Below, in pieces: positions 10,299 through 21,560 of a stretch of 64,000 bases of DNA. Position numbers and translations under genes: made by a program. Within the stretch, counting starts at the first letter, position 1. The number at the start of each line of letters is the position of its first letter. Origin of the DNA: Hoplostethus atlanticus (Eukaryota > Chordata > Actinopteri > Trachichthyiformes > Trachichthyidae); contig JAXDDX010000001.1 of the NCBI GenBank assembly GCA_034670405.1, positions 12,695,501-12,759,500 of the forward strand, given 5' to 3'. Under the pieces are notes generated by a model, which had not been told where the DNA came from, did not search any database, and saw only the letters and a list, made by a program, of their open reading frames with translations.

Positions 10299-13200
10299 GT
10301 ACGTGAACGAATGTCTGGTGGAACCCAAAAAAACATGTAAAAAGTTTGTAGTTAGGATGCTTAAATGGTTTGGGCTGCTCAGTGTAGCCTTTATGGTCCT
10401 CAGTGAATGGATGTACGATGTTGGAGATGCCTTGGTTTTCAGCTCAGCATGTAATGTAATTCACAATAGAGTAATTGTTACATTAGCGATGGAAATGACG
10501 CTTAGACACAGAATATTCTCTCTCAACTTGTCCTTTATTTTTACTTTTCTTGTCATATACCTTATTACAGTGTGGTATTGTCTAAAGTGCTTTAGTAAAC
10601 ATTGACAGTGTACTTTTGGTGGAAAATGAACATCTCTTCAATATTCCCTCCCTGTCCCTCTCTGTTTCTGTTGACTTCATTTTTGATTCATTCAAGAAAA
10701 AAAAGAACAGGTGCAACATTACCATCTGTAAAACGCTTTGTAAACGCGGCCGCGATTAAACTGCATGTGGTCAATTTATATGACAGGCCACTTTCTTTTC
10801 CTCTCTTTTCACCTGAGAGCAGCCACACCACTGCAGCACTAAAACACTATGTGCATATATGTGTGATATATGGAGAGATAAAGAAAGAGAGAGAGAGAGA
10901 GAGAGCTTTCAATATATTTGTATTTAATTATTGTATAAAAGAATTTGATTGATTTCCAATGAATGAAAGATGAAAGTTTGCCTCCTCTCTCCTCCCAGGG
11001 GTACTGGGTGTTTTTTGTGGTGGAAGGAAACGGGCCCCTCTCTTCCATCTATAAAGCCCTGCAGGTCATAGACTTCTACCTTGGCTTTGTCTTACCCTGC
11101 AACCCAATCTTTGGAATGGACGTAAGTATCAGTATTAGGTCTGACGCCAGACCTCTGGGCAGAGAGAGCACAAAGCCAGTCAGGAATAAACTTGAAGATG
11201 TGATGCATGAAAGAAAGAGCATGCAGTGTCGATCTGTCTCTGACCCTTTATCTCTGTCTGTCTGTCTCTCTCTCTCTGTACTGGCCAGTCCATGGTGTTG
11301 ATGATGGAGGTGGTGAACACCAAACAGCATAGCTGGATCGTCCATGGCACCGCGGCCATCGGCATGGCCATCTGTGTGATCATGGTAAAACGCTTGACGT
11401 ATTCCCGTCGTTTTTCATGCAAAACTCGTTTAAAAAATGTTTTGAGATATTCCTGCATGATTCTGAGGTGAGATTATAGCATCTGTGCTCTAGTCTTTCC
11501 CCTTTTAAGACTAATGTGACAGGAACAGGAACTGAACTGACCTACTTATTGTAATTTGCCGTGAAGGGAAGCAGTAGTCAAATGCTTGTAATGTAAAATG
11601 AGTTCAAATCATGGCAGTAGTAACCGAGTGACTTAGTGTGAAGCTACAGCCGGTGTGTCTGCACTATTGATCTTGAATTGTAACAGTCTGTAAATAAAGC
11701 TTGATTGATTAATTTATTTATTGATTGCTGTTTGGATGATTCATTCAATTCATTCAATTCATTCAATTCATTCATTCATTCATACTTGTCTCGTCCCAGG
11801 TAGTACACATGGTGTGTAAATGGCGTTATGGCAGCGGCTTGTGGTCGGCGGCGGCGATGTCAAGGGACCTCGGGGACAGGCGACAGTCTGTGAGCCGCCA
11901 GCCCTCCTTCACGCTGTCAGAGTGGACAGACGCCCAGGAGGACCTGCTGGACCTGGACCCAGTGCCCGAGACGCCAGTGTTTGACCTGGGCATCGACACC
12001 AGGACAGAGGGAGATGCCGCCACACTCACTGTCACACCAGTGGGGCTTCAGGAGCGGTTAGAGAGAGGAATTTTTTTTGAAAGAGCAAGAGAGTGAGAGA
12101 GAGAGAGAAATAGGGATGTGTCTGCATGTGAGAACAAACGGTATTCAGTATATATTTGTATTGATATTTGCCCGTGGATGATCGGTGCACAACATACGTC
12201 TACACCTACATGCATGCATACATCCATCTCTACATGCATTTGTCTGATCCCATATGTGTCATGCAGGAGGGGCTCCAACGTGTCCCTGACCTTGGACATG
12301 TGTACCCCGGGCTGTACGGAGCCCTACGGCTACGGAGCCCAGCTCTCTCCCAGAGACCAGTCTGCCCAGGAGTACCTCAGACAGGGAACACACACACTGA
12401 CCCCTGCCCTGCTACACAAACGGGCCATGGATGACCAGAGCCTGCAGGCCGAGTTCTATGTGAGCGGCGGCGCAACAGCAGCCTACCCACCTACACTCTT
12501 TCACACAGATTAACAGATAGACACGGGGATGAACGGACACAAAAGACATACAGAGACACACAGACACAGACATATACACACACACACACCCACACACACA
12601 CACAAACCCAGTGGAGCTATGCACACACCCGTAAGCTACTCCACTGTCTGTCAGTGGGCGAAGGAAGGATGGATAGAGGCATATTTTCATATCAAAATCC
12701 ACAGAGGATTCCAGTGTCTGCTGGGCGGAAAGATGTGCATTCAAGATCACACACAAGTTGTCTACACTCTTTCAATCACATGCAATCAGTAAATAAAACA
12801 TTTTTGTTTGTGTTGTTAAAAGTACAAAGCGTAATGAATCACTTTGTTATTCTCCACATTGCTGCATGGGATAATTGTTGCTGCATCAATTGTTCCCTGT
12901 CCATCGTCAGGAAACTCCCATGAACTTCGTGGACCCCAAGGAGTACAACTACCCAGGACTGGTGAGAAAGAACCGTTACAAAACCATCCTACCCAGTGAG
13001 TAGAGTTGCAGCATGGACTACAACAAACAGTTAACGAAATGAAATTAGCAATACGTCACATACATGCACATGGTATTATAAGTTTGTAAAAAGCACTTCT
13101 CATGCTGCTTTTTGTTTTAATTTCATATATTCATCTAATATTTTGCTCCGATCTATTTGGAGTCTGTCTCTGTCTGTGGCATTACGGGCGAGAATATCAT

Positions 13201-15018
13201 TTGCACACAGCACACAAAAAGACACAAAACATCCTTGTTCAAAGTGATAAATGTGATTATTGAGTGCTTATGCAGAGACTCCTCAGCACCTTCCCCTGGT
13301 GTTGTCTCTCTGAATTACAACCCGTCGGTCTCTCCCTGTCTGCCTCCAGACACACACAGCAGAGTGATCTTGAAGTCTCCAGATGAAGATGACTTCCTCA
13401 GTACCTACATCAATGCTAATTACCTAAAAGTAAGTGAAACTGTATGTATTCCTAAGCAAAAGGACAAAGGCTGTTACCTCCACTATCATGCTTTCCTTGC
13501 CTGCCCAGGCACGGTGATGTACTAAAAATGTATTGTACACTCTCCCACTCTCTTCTGGATCTGAAGTCTTCTCACAATTCTTAAAAGAAAACAATGAAAA
13601 CGATACATGTGACAGGACGGGTTGTGTGTGCAGGGCTACGGGGGCGAGGAGCGTGCGTACATTGCCACCCAGGGCCCCACCGTCAACACAGTGGGGGACT
13701 TCTGGAGGATGGTGTGGCAGGAGAGAAGTCCCATCATAGTCATGATCACCAACCTGGAGGAGAAGAACGAGGTCAGCATGGAGACGAGGAGGGGAGAGGG
13801 ATGTATGAATGGATGTATGGATGGATGAGTGGCTGGATGGATGGACGGGCAAACTAATATCCAGTGTGTGTGTGTGTCCATTGTGTCTTGTAGAAATGTG
13901 CAGAGTATTGGCCCGAGGCCACTGTGACCCATGAGGGCATCGAGATCACTGTTGTCACGGTAACCCAGGAGGATGACTACAGTCTGAGGGTGTTCACTCT
14001 GAAGGTGAGACTATAAAGACACATGCAGTTCACACATGAAGGGTGAATACAGTGCACCTTTCCTGAGCCACTTCAATCAACGAGCTGTTATCCCAAAGAG
14101 ATAATGTGGTGAGGAGGTCCAAATGAAAAGAGAGATCTTTCTGACATCAGTGTCGGACGATAACATTGTAGATATGCTCTTCCTTTCTTAAATGTGTTAT
14201 TAAAAGTGTCCGAGTGTCTGCTGAAAAAGTTTTTAGATGAGGCTGAACGTGTCCACAGAGCCACAGGGTGAGAGTAATATTAGACCATATGATGCAGAAA
14301 AACATCTGACAGTGTGGGACTTGCCACCACATAAGAACCATGATGATCCAAGCTTTCCTTTTCGCTAAAGTAAATGTTTTCAACACATTGAGGATTTGTG
14401 AGGATCCATACGGATTCAACACAGACGTGTGTGTTGCGTCATGGTTTACTCTGCACTTTGATGCTGCCATAGTCAGAACTTCCAGTTCCATTCATCGGCT
14501 CATGATGGGTTGCTTTCAATTTAATTTAGGGTCATGGTGGCATTGGCACTTAGCAAACCAAACACGATAATTCAGTAAATGCACCCCTCATCTGATTACT
14601 AAGCACTAAGGGATCATTATATAACTGTGCTCTGAGTTAAAAGCGTGTTGTTCATTCATCTCCTCTGGTTTGTATTGTCTTCCTGCAGGACTAATAGTCA
14701 TTCAAAAGACTGACTGAAATAAGATGACAGAAATAAGACTCAGGCAGCTGATGGGTTTGATTATGTACAGTATAGGCATTGAAAAAAAACTGGCTATATA
14801 AGCTCTTTTTCATAACCCTCACTCTTTTTTGCTGTCTCGCTCTGCATTGTTGTCGTAGCAACTAACACCAAGGTAACAATTTGGATATACATGCAGAGCA
14901 AGTGGTGGATCAAAAATAATTCTCAGTGTGTCTGTCTCTTGACATATGTGTGCATGTGTGAGTGTGTGTATGTGTTCACACCTATATTTCATGCCTGCAT
15001 GGCCATCTGTGTGACTGT

Positions 15019-15086
<68 letters not shown>

Positions 15087-16467
15087 CTGTTTATGTATCT
15101 GTATGTGTGCCAGTGTGGGGGAGAGGAGCGCAGTCTGCGGCAGTACTGGTACACCTCCTGGCCCGATCAGAAGACTCCAGACAAAGCTCCGCCCCTTCTG
15201 GAACTGGTACAGGAAGTGGAAAGGGCCAGAGAGGAAGCCCCACCCACCAGTGGCCCTGTAATAGTCCATTGCAGGTAAGATTCAAAGGAGTGGCAGACAT
15301 AGCCACTTACAATAGGATAAACTAACATGGGATCTAGTTAAAGGGCTTGCAATAAACCCATGGTAGTAAAAATACAAATACAATTCAGAAAATTGCCCAG
15401 TTTATTAACAGCGGGAAGCCCTTACACTGCTGTCTTCACTATAGAGCTAATAGTATAAGCCACTTGGAACTGCCAATCCTCCCCTGTGCGATTTCACCGG
15501 GGAGGATTTGCCATTAATGAAATGAGTGGGATCAATGCTAATCAATACACCAGTCAATGCTGTCCCTGCTTCTCCACCCCCTCCTCTTTCCCATCACCCC
15601 CATATTTCCTTTTCCTCCTCCTCCTCATCCTCCTCATCTTCCACCTTTTTTCCTGCAGTGCTGGAATTGGTCGGACAGGCTGTTTCATTGCCACCTCCAT
15701 CCTGTGTAAGCAGCTGAGGACCGAGGGTGTGGTCGACATCCTGAGAACCACCTGTCAGCTCCGTCTGGACAGGTGAGACAGCATCCTTTGCTCTTATCCA
15801 TAGTTTAGTCCTCTCTTTAGTGCTTAGTGTGTCAGTGTAAAATCTTTATTAGAATTCATCAAATAGTTCATCAAATTTCTCCCCAGCAGCTCGTGCAGCA
15901 TAAGCCAAGTATATTTTTCCTCACTGGCAATGCTCTGGTTGTGCGTGCAGCGCGTTGTCGTGAACGTTTACGCTCAATTGTATGCTTCTTTTGGAGATGT
16001 TAAAAGAGGCTAAGATGGATCTACGGGGGCTAACTCGTGTTTTGTGGTCCTACGAACTTCAGTGGAGTTTCAGCTGACATGGGGATGCATAATGACTGAG
16101 TTTTCCTTTTGAATGAGTCAGCTAGCTCTGGGCTAGTGCGTGGCATGACATTTAGCTGACATTCTTATCCAAAGCAAGTTGAACACTGAATGAACAGAAA
16201 GGGGGTTCAGTGTTTTGTTGTAGGATACTTTGACAAACTGCCAAAGCTCTAGCATGCCATTACTGTATACCATTATAAGAATGTGCAGCTGAGCTTCTCA
16301 TGTAAATACCGTACGCTTGTCTCTCTGTGTTCATGTGTGTGTGTGTGTGTCTGTCTGTGTGTGTCTGTCCCAGGGGTGGGATGATCCAGACGGGCGAGCA
16401 GTACCAGTTTGTGCACCACGTCCTCAGCCTGTATGAGAAGCAGCTGTCTCACACTGCTGAGGAGTAG
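9978..16467 (+). CDS. ptpn5: ptpn5 (STEP): membrane-anchored protein tyrosine phosphatase, 12 coding exons
   Basis: Joined coding exons are 9978-10298, 10999-11121, 11289-11384, 11800-12056, 12267-12459, 12911-12995, 13350-13429, 13634-13771, 13894-14004, 15114-15274, 15659-15772 and 16374-16467. All junctions are AG/GT, phases agree, and the sum is 590 codons plus TAG (mammalian STEP61 is a little shorter). Seen: two hydrophobic stretches (about residues 89-115 and 164-186), a kinase-interaction motif [11 protein letters not shown] (207-217), the block [13 protein letters not shown], the substrate loop KNRY (350-353), WPD loop (484-486) with acid Asp486, the signature HCSAGIGR with Cys521 and Arg527, and the Q-loop QTGEQ (565-569). 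Family knowledge: STEP dephosphorylates ERK, p38, Fyn and glutamate-receptor subunits in neurons, and PKA phosphorylates the KIM serine (Ser216 here). The N-terminal 107 residues differ from mammals. The start is uncertain: ATG 9978, or ATG 10026 (MIRRLSSS). PTPRR and PTPN7 are the relatives; the KIM, KIS and C-terminus favour PTPN5. Confidence 0.95.
10999..11121 (+). CDS. ptpn5: ptpn5 coding exon 2: end of first hydrophobic segment and lumenal loop
   Basis: The acceptor CTCCCAG precedes GGG TAC TGG and the donor is GAC|GTAAGT; 123 nt, phase 0 at both ends. It encodes [16 protein letters not shown] and continues to PIFGMD. The opening is hydrophobic and continues the first membrane segment. 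Sequence similarity to mammalian STEP is low here; assignment rests on phase, position and hydrophobicity. Confidence 0.75.
11289..11384 (+). CDS. ptpn5: ptpn5 coding exon 3: second hydrophobic segment
   Basis: The acceptor GGCCAG is preceded by a CT-rich tract, and the donor is ATG|GTAAAA; 96 nt, phase 0. It encodes most of a membrane helix ([17 protein letters not shown]) that continues into the next exon (VVHMV) and stops at a basic residue (CKWR). This matches the second membrane anchor of STEP61. Confidence 0.8.
11743..11784 (+). repeat. ATTCA/ATTC short tandem repeat
   Basis: Tandem ATTCA units grading into ATTC, ending about 15 nt upstream of the ptpn5 exon 4 acceptor. Confidence 0.85.
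11800..12056 (+). CDS. ptpn5: ptpn5 coding exon 4: kinase-interaction motif
   Basis: This exon carries the docking site [11 protein letters not shown] and the [13 protein letters not shown] block, both near-identical to mammalian STEP, and ends in LQER. The donor CG|GTTAGA is weak. If it were missed, translation would run into the intron and stop after about 13 more residues, before the phosphatase domain. An internal ATG (Met200, about 11857) just before the KIM could start a cytosolic form. Confidence 0.93.
12267..12459 (+). CDS. ptpn5: ptpn5 coding exon 5: kinase-specificity sequence and start of the PTP domain
   Basis: It begins [17 protein letters not shown] (the arginine is split with exon 4), the conserved STEP segment after the KIM, and runs through [11 protein letters not shown] to LQAEFY. 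The donor is TAT|GTGAGC. Confidence 0.93.
12911..12995 (+). CDS. ptpn5: ptpn5 coding exon 6: substrate-recognition loop
   Basis: It encodes [12 protein letters not shown] and [16 protein letters not shown] is the phosphotyrosine recognition loop of classical PTPs. It ends in phase 1 at CCCA|GTGAGT. Confidence 0.93.
13350..13429 (+). CDS. ptpn5: ptpn5 coding exon 7
   Basis: It encodes [20 protein letters not shown] and ends NANYLK. The 'YINANY' element is the conserved classical-PTP motif. The donor is AAA|GTAAGT. Confidence 0.93.
13634..13771 (+). CDS. ptpn5: ptpn5 coding exon 8
   Basis: It encodes [15 protein letters not shown] and continues through DFWRMVWQE and [13 protein letters not shown], the conserved core of the PTP fold. 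138 nt, phase 0 at both ends. Confidence 0.94.
13894..14004 (+). CDS. ptpn5: ptpn5 coding exon 9
   Basis: It encodes [18 protein letters not shown] and continues to SLRVFTLK. 111 nt, phase 0; the donor is AAG|GTGAGA. Confidence 0.94.
14005..15113 (+). other. ptpn5 intron 9, 1.1 kb
   Basis: No coding sequence. It holds an X-box-like palindrome at 14849-14862 and a 59-nt TG run at 15026-15084 next to the acceptor. Confidence 0.8.
15026..15084 (+). repeat. (TG)n repeat beside the exon 10 acceptor
   Basis: 59 nt of perfect TG repeat in the sense strand of the pre-mRNA, 29 nt from the exon. Confidence 0.97.
15114..15274 (+). CDS. ptpn5: ptpn5 coding exon 10: WPD loop
   Basis: It encodes [19 protein letters not shown] and ends in VIVHC, the first part of the catalytic signature; Asp486 is the general acid. 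The acceptor has no classic pyrimidine tract. A 59-nt TG run sits only about 30 nt upstream. Skipping this exon (161 nt) would shift the frame. Confidence 0.94.
15659..15772 (+). CDS. ptpn5: ptpn5 coding exon 11: phosphate-binding loop
   Basis: It completes [12 protein letters not shown] (the serine codon is split with exon 10) and continues to [17 protein letters not shown] long pyrimidine tract precedes the acceptor CCTGCAG. Confidence 0.95.
16374..16467 (+). CDS. ptpn5: ptpn5 last coding exon: Q-loop and C-terminus
   Basis: It encodes [19 protein letters not shown] and ends [11 protein letters not shown] followed by TAG at 16465-16467. This is the typical STEP C-terminus. Confidence 0.95.
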
Positions 16468-18995
16468 AGTGAGAGCCACAGCCAGACCCAGACCGAGACA
16501 CACCACTGTACACTGTACCGCCGCTGGTGGTATGCACCACTGTACCAAGCATCATCTCAGTCTCACCCTTTAACAAGTTCAACCCACATTAATCTCGACA
16601 TCCAAGACAGGCTCACTCAGACAGGACTGAATGGTTGACTTGAAATCCGTGCTTACTGTATGTCTTTGAGCATAACAAATCTAGGGAGGTGGGATTTGTG
16701 ATAGCCCCCAAAAAGATTATTTTCAAAATCTTTATCAGATATTATAGTGTCTTTGATCCACCCCACCCTGGAGAATCAATCAGGCACAGAAACAATCAAA
16801 GCCACCCCTCCTGTCATTTCACATGCACTGCTATGGTTTTTATCACATCACTGTACATGAGTCTCAATCGGCAAGGCCTCACTGAGTGGTTGGTCTGAAA
16901 TGGCCCACATGGGAACATACTGTACTTACACTTCACAACAGGTTATAGTGGAGCTGCAGCATGATCAGATTTCCTACAGTGGTTTCGGTTGGGGAGGAAT
17001 CGTAAGCTCTTTGTCCCAAGGTTTGTAGGATTACTAAGGGCCCTTTAAGTGCCAGCTTAATTTAAATCCACAGAAATAAACAAATACCAGCCTAACATTT
17101 AACACTATATAAAAAAAAAAAAATCGATTCCACACTGAGGGAAAAGTGAAATATAGATCACCCACCAACAACTGGCTTTTTCTCATTGACACAAATCTCC
17201 ATTTTAATGTAAAAAAAACAAAACAAAAAAAAAACAGCAGGCCTATTTCAACTTTTGATGCATTCAGGAGCCACCTCATCTTCAGGTTGCATGGTGCTAA
17301 GTGTTAAAGGCATGTACAATTTTATGGAACATAGGAATGTATAACGATTAGGTTATTGATTAATTACTTAACTAATTAGGAATTCTGTGCAGTCTACAGT
17401 ATTACAGTTTTACCATGCTGTCTGTGCAGTCCTCATGGCCCATGCTGATGTTTACAGTAAACAACTCCTGCATTAAGGCCACCTAGACTTACACGCAGAG
17501 GCGTCACAGAGCCAGCGAGACTGAAGGGGCATTTCTATTCTAGAAATAGAATCAGACCATCAGAAAAATCAGTGGCGAGCTCTGGAGAATCTATCTTACA
17601 TATGAGTTCAAAGTTTGCAACTAATACACTCCAAAGGGAAGCGTGTTGCAGAGGACAGAACCGCTGAAGGACCGTCTGAAGAAGGCTCCTGTACACTGTG
17701 TGTTGATGAAGGATAGAGAGGTAGAGTGAACAATACACTGCTCTCCAATTTAAGCTTCGATGAACTCGAGATTCTCGTAAATGTTCCATAACCAACATCA
17801 AGCCATCGTTGTCCCTCTCAGGGTCACTCGCTCTATGATGCCTCTGCTTCTAACAGTAGCCTGAACACATCCGTGAAGTGAGAAGCCCATGATTGTTGTA
17901 TAGATAGGCCAAGCCTAATCCGTATGAAGCACAATAGACCAACTAAGGTTGTCTCTCTGATGTTCAGCTGTAAAAGTTATTTTTTCTGTATTGTGTTTTC
18001 ACTGTGTTGAGTTTAATGGATTGCATGTGCTGTATGGGACTCCATAGGTCCACAATCAAAGCGACGTGATTGGTTGTCCTGCTTTTTGTTGTGTAAAGGG
18101 TTTAGCCTATTATATTGCTTGCTCTCGGCCAATGCTTTTGATACAGTTTGCTTTTGTGAAACCAACCAGAGATATTTTTAGAACATTTTGATACAATCCT
18201 TTCGAGTAGATGCCTTGTGTATATTTCCGTTTACACCACGATGGAATGTAGCTCATACTGTGGATCAAACCATTGGTTTATATTGCAAGATTTGACAGAA
18301 CAAAATGTGACAACTACCTAAGTTACCTTACAATACAGGAAAAAAATTGATTATGTTCAGTCTTCAGTATTATTACTTTATGCCTTTAGGCTTTGCTTTA
18401 ATATGCTTTGCTTTCTGTGTATGTTTTTATCATTTTCTTGGAGAATTTTACCTCAGACTGAGTTTTTACGCAGTCCCCTCTCTATTCCATCTGTGACTCT
18501 AGGCCACTCTCAGTTGACAACATGAGAAACAATTGCTATGTGTAAGGCAGCTAAAACAGTGAAGACGGTTTTGTATGTAACAAAAATATCATACTCAAAC
18601 AACTTTTATCTTGATTGAATGCATCAGGTCACTGTAGTGAACATTATCAGAGGATAGCTTTACCTGTGTGGGCTTAGACCAATTCATGAACATCAAAACA
18701 TCTAGCAAATTAAACTGCCACAATTACCTTGTAGAGGAAAATGGAACTGGGATCGAAAATGAATACGGTAAAATCTGTTGTCAAACTAATGACGTTGTCC
18801 TCTGATAATGTCCACTTGACTGAAAAGCTTCATTTTGAGTGCTTATTTTCTGTGCTGACCTGGTCAAAATGGGTATGATAAAATAGCCAAACAGTCAGAC
18901 ATACAACCAGCCAGCAACCAGTATTCCTCTCCTCTGCTACAGTATTGCTTTAAGTTGTGAGTTTTTGCATCCAAATAAAAGTAGATTTTCATGAA
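16468..18995 (+). other. ptpn5: ptpn5 3' untranslated region
   Basis: About 2.5 kb of AT-rich sequence free of microsatellites lies between the stop and the polyadenylation signal. Its low simple-repeat content contrasts with the flanking introns and fits a transcribed UTR. The exact 3' end is inferred. Confidence 0.65.
18974..18979 (+). terminator. polyadenylation signal of ptpn5
   Basis: AATAAA in the context CCAAATAAAAG, followed by T-rich sequence with GTTGCTGTCTTTTATTT at about 19000-19018 as a plausible downstream element. Confidence 0.6.
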
Positions 18996-19034
18996 TCTAT
19001 GTTGCTGTCTTTTATTTAGAAGTGAATAGTGTTA

Positions 19035-19152
<118 letters not shown>

Positions 19153-19261
19153 TTGTGTGTGTTTATGTGACCATACCTAGTCTAAGCCACAGCACCAGAA
19201 AAAATGATTAGAACGGAAAGTGGTTATAGCCCAATGAACCATATAGAGCTCTTATTTCCCA

Positions 19262-19737
19262 AATGTGCAGGCTCTACTGAGGACACAGATGAGACATGTA
19301 GTTTGTCCTGGGTTCGATTCCCGCCTGGGGCGCTGTTGAGTCTGGGGTGCCCAGGTGGGTTATCTCCCGGGCCTTTCTGTGTGGAGTTTGCATGTTCTCC
19401 CCGTGCTCACGTGGGTCTCCTCCTGTAAAAAGAACCCCATCTAAAAACATGCAATATCCTGTCCTGTCCCTGACGAAGACGGCGACGTACACCTGGAATT
19501 GGTCCCCGGGCGCTGGTGTTGGCGGCTGCCCACTGCTCCCTGGCTGTCCCTGGAGGAAGGTCGGCGGGGATGGGATAAAAGCAGTATTTCATTCAACTCG
19601 GACACTCTACCCTGCATGTGTGTGTGTGTTGTGTTTGGCGGCCACTTCCCCCCTGCATGTGTTGCGTGTGTTGGTGCATGTTTGTGCATGCACCACCGAT
19701 GTTGCGAATAAAGTCTAATCTTAATCTTAATCTTGTA
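19262..19737 (+). mobile_element. SINE-like element with B-box and ATCTTA tail
   Basis: A tRNA-type B-box (GGTTCGATTCC, about 19310) begins a body with the teleost SINE core phrase GTGTGGAGTTTGCATGTTCT and ends in AATAAAGTC and three AATCTT units (19714-19735). No clear A-box is seen, so the 5' end looks truncated. The family name is not certain. Confidence 0.6.
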
Positions 19738-21380
19738 GTGCACTTTAATACTTTAATATGTAAGAGAGATATTGATGAGACCTGAAGACCAAGACGTGTG
19801 TAGTGTCGCTCCTTCACTTTGTTATTTTATTTTGCAACACTTATGGCTCTTACAGACGTGTGTGTTGGCTTGGTGTTGCGCTGGAGATCTGAGATCCGAT
19901 TTTGCTGCTTCTACCTGCAAAAAAATAAACCTTGCACTACAGAATGCAGTTACCTATTGATACCACTAGGTGCCGGTATATACAACGTAATGCCTGTTCA
20001 CAGCCACAGTACCTTGTCTAGCTCAGGCACATTTTGATGGCAGGCGTAATGATGGGAACAAAAGACTATCAGGCTAACAAAAGAAAACTGATGGTACTGG
20101 CTTAATTTATAATTCTAATGTGCACCCATTTATTATTAGTTTTAGTTTTTATAGTTTTTAGTAGTTTTTATTCATTTGTTTTATTAGTCAATTTATGTAA
20201 ACCATATTTTAGCTTAGAGTAGATTTTTTGGTTCTATTTCCCTTACTTGTAATAAGGTATGCGACAATGTAATATTTCTTTAGCTTTATTTGTAGTGTTA
20301 GATTGTGTATTTTGACTTAAGATTCAAATGATGAATTTAGAATGATGAATTCTAGGTTTTGTGTGAAATTCAGCTGCACAAATCAATCATTATCTTTGAT
20401 AAATTATAATTTAAACCCATAGGCTTGTTCAGGCAGGCAATCATTCACAAATACTTTCTTGGAATATTTAAAAAAAAAAAAAAAAAAAATTGCATTTCTT
20501 GGTATTTTTGATCAATCTTATTATGCTATATGTCTTGCAGTAATGTAACATGATGTATATATTTTGCAATCTTAATGTACAATATAACAGTTGGACGTCT
20601 TTTGTGAATATGATCGATTTGTATTAATCTGGTGATGTTTGGTCTTATGGCTGTGGGTAAATTACGAGTGAAGTTATTTCCTTCTTTTGTTTCCTGTGTT
20701 TATTTCCTATGTTTATGTTATGTGTTTTATTGTATTTAATGTGGTTTTAATTGTTGTTCATTGTGTGTTTTTATATTGTGTCACCTTACAAAACACCAGT
20801 CTAATATTCCTACAGGCACTTCTAGTGTGTCTGTGGTACTCAATGAGTTTATAGCGACGTTATCGTACTTTATGGTTTTTTAATCTCCTATGTTATTACT
20901 ATAGGATTTTCTGTATAATTACTACCTATAGTAACGGTATATTTTTTTGTTTTGCTTTGATATTTGTATAATTTGCTCTTCATCTAAAATTGACCACTGC
21001 TGTTCTTTTTTGAACACTCTATGCAAACTCAATTTCCCTTAAATATATTTTGAACTTAGTGGTAGTGTTCAGGGATATAGCGGAGAGTAAACGCACCTAA
21101 ACTCAATTCACCCATGTTTTATTTACCAACTTTTTAAGCTGACGTAAATCTTATTGAGATAAATCATTTATAATATACATCATAGTAAGTAGTGTCAAAC
21201 TGGTGTAAGTCTTAGGGTCTTTTAGGGAAAAGGCGTTATGTTTTTCTGAAAATGCAATCGATTTTTTTCTCATATTGGTGGTTGCTTGGCATATGATAGT
21301 CACCTACTGGACGCCAACTAACCTCACCTTTTAATTCACCACTACAACACTGGTGCCAGTTCATTTCTCAGGGACGGCAG
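19738..21380. other. AT-rich intergenic spacer
   Basis: This lies between ptpn5 and the dusp8 promoter. A poly(A) run is present at about 20469-20489. There are no exons or long frames. Confidence 0.6.
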
Positions 21381-21560
21381 GAGAGCCAGAGCTGTGTGTG
21401 TATCAGTGCAGCCCCGCCGCGCACTGCGCTAATCATGTACGCGTCTCCTTTAAAAAGCCGGACTGTCCCTTTAATCCGCTGATCAGAACGCTGACGTCAT
21501 TCAACTCATGAGCCGCCGGCTCTGATTGGTTGGAGGTGACGTCAACCCCGAAGATTTTTT
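21380..21560 (+). promoter_or_regulatory. dusp8: Probable dusp8 promoter with two CREs and a CCAAT box
   Basis: A locally GC-rich stretch with CpGs sits in an AT-rich neighbourhood. It contains two perfect TGACGTCA palindromes (21492-21499 and 21537-21544) and a reversed CCAAT box, GATTGG (21524-21529), between them. No convincing TATA box lies downstream of the CREs. The assignment to dusp8 is by position and strand; CREs bind CREB/ATF factors. Confidence 0.6.

Noticed and set aside
11683-11725. AATAAAGCTTGATTGATT tail resembling a SINE/LINE end
   Set aside because: No body of an element is recognisable upstream, and it is too short to call.
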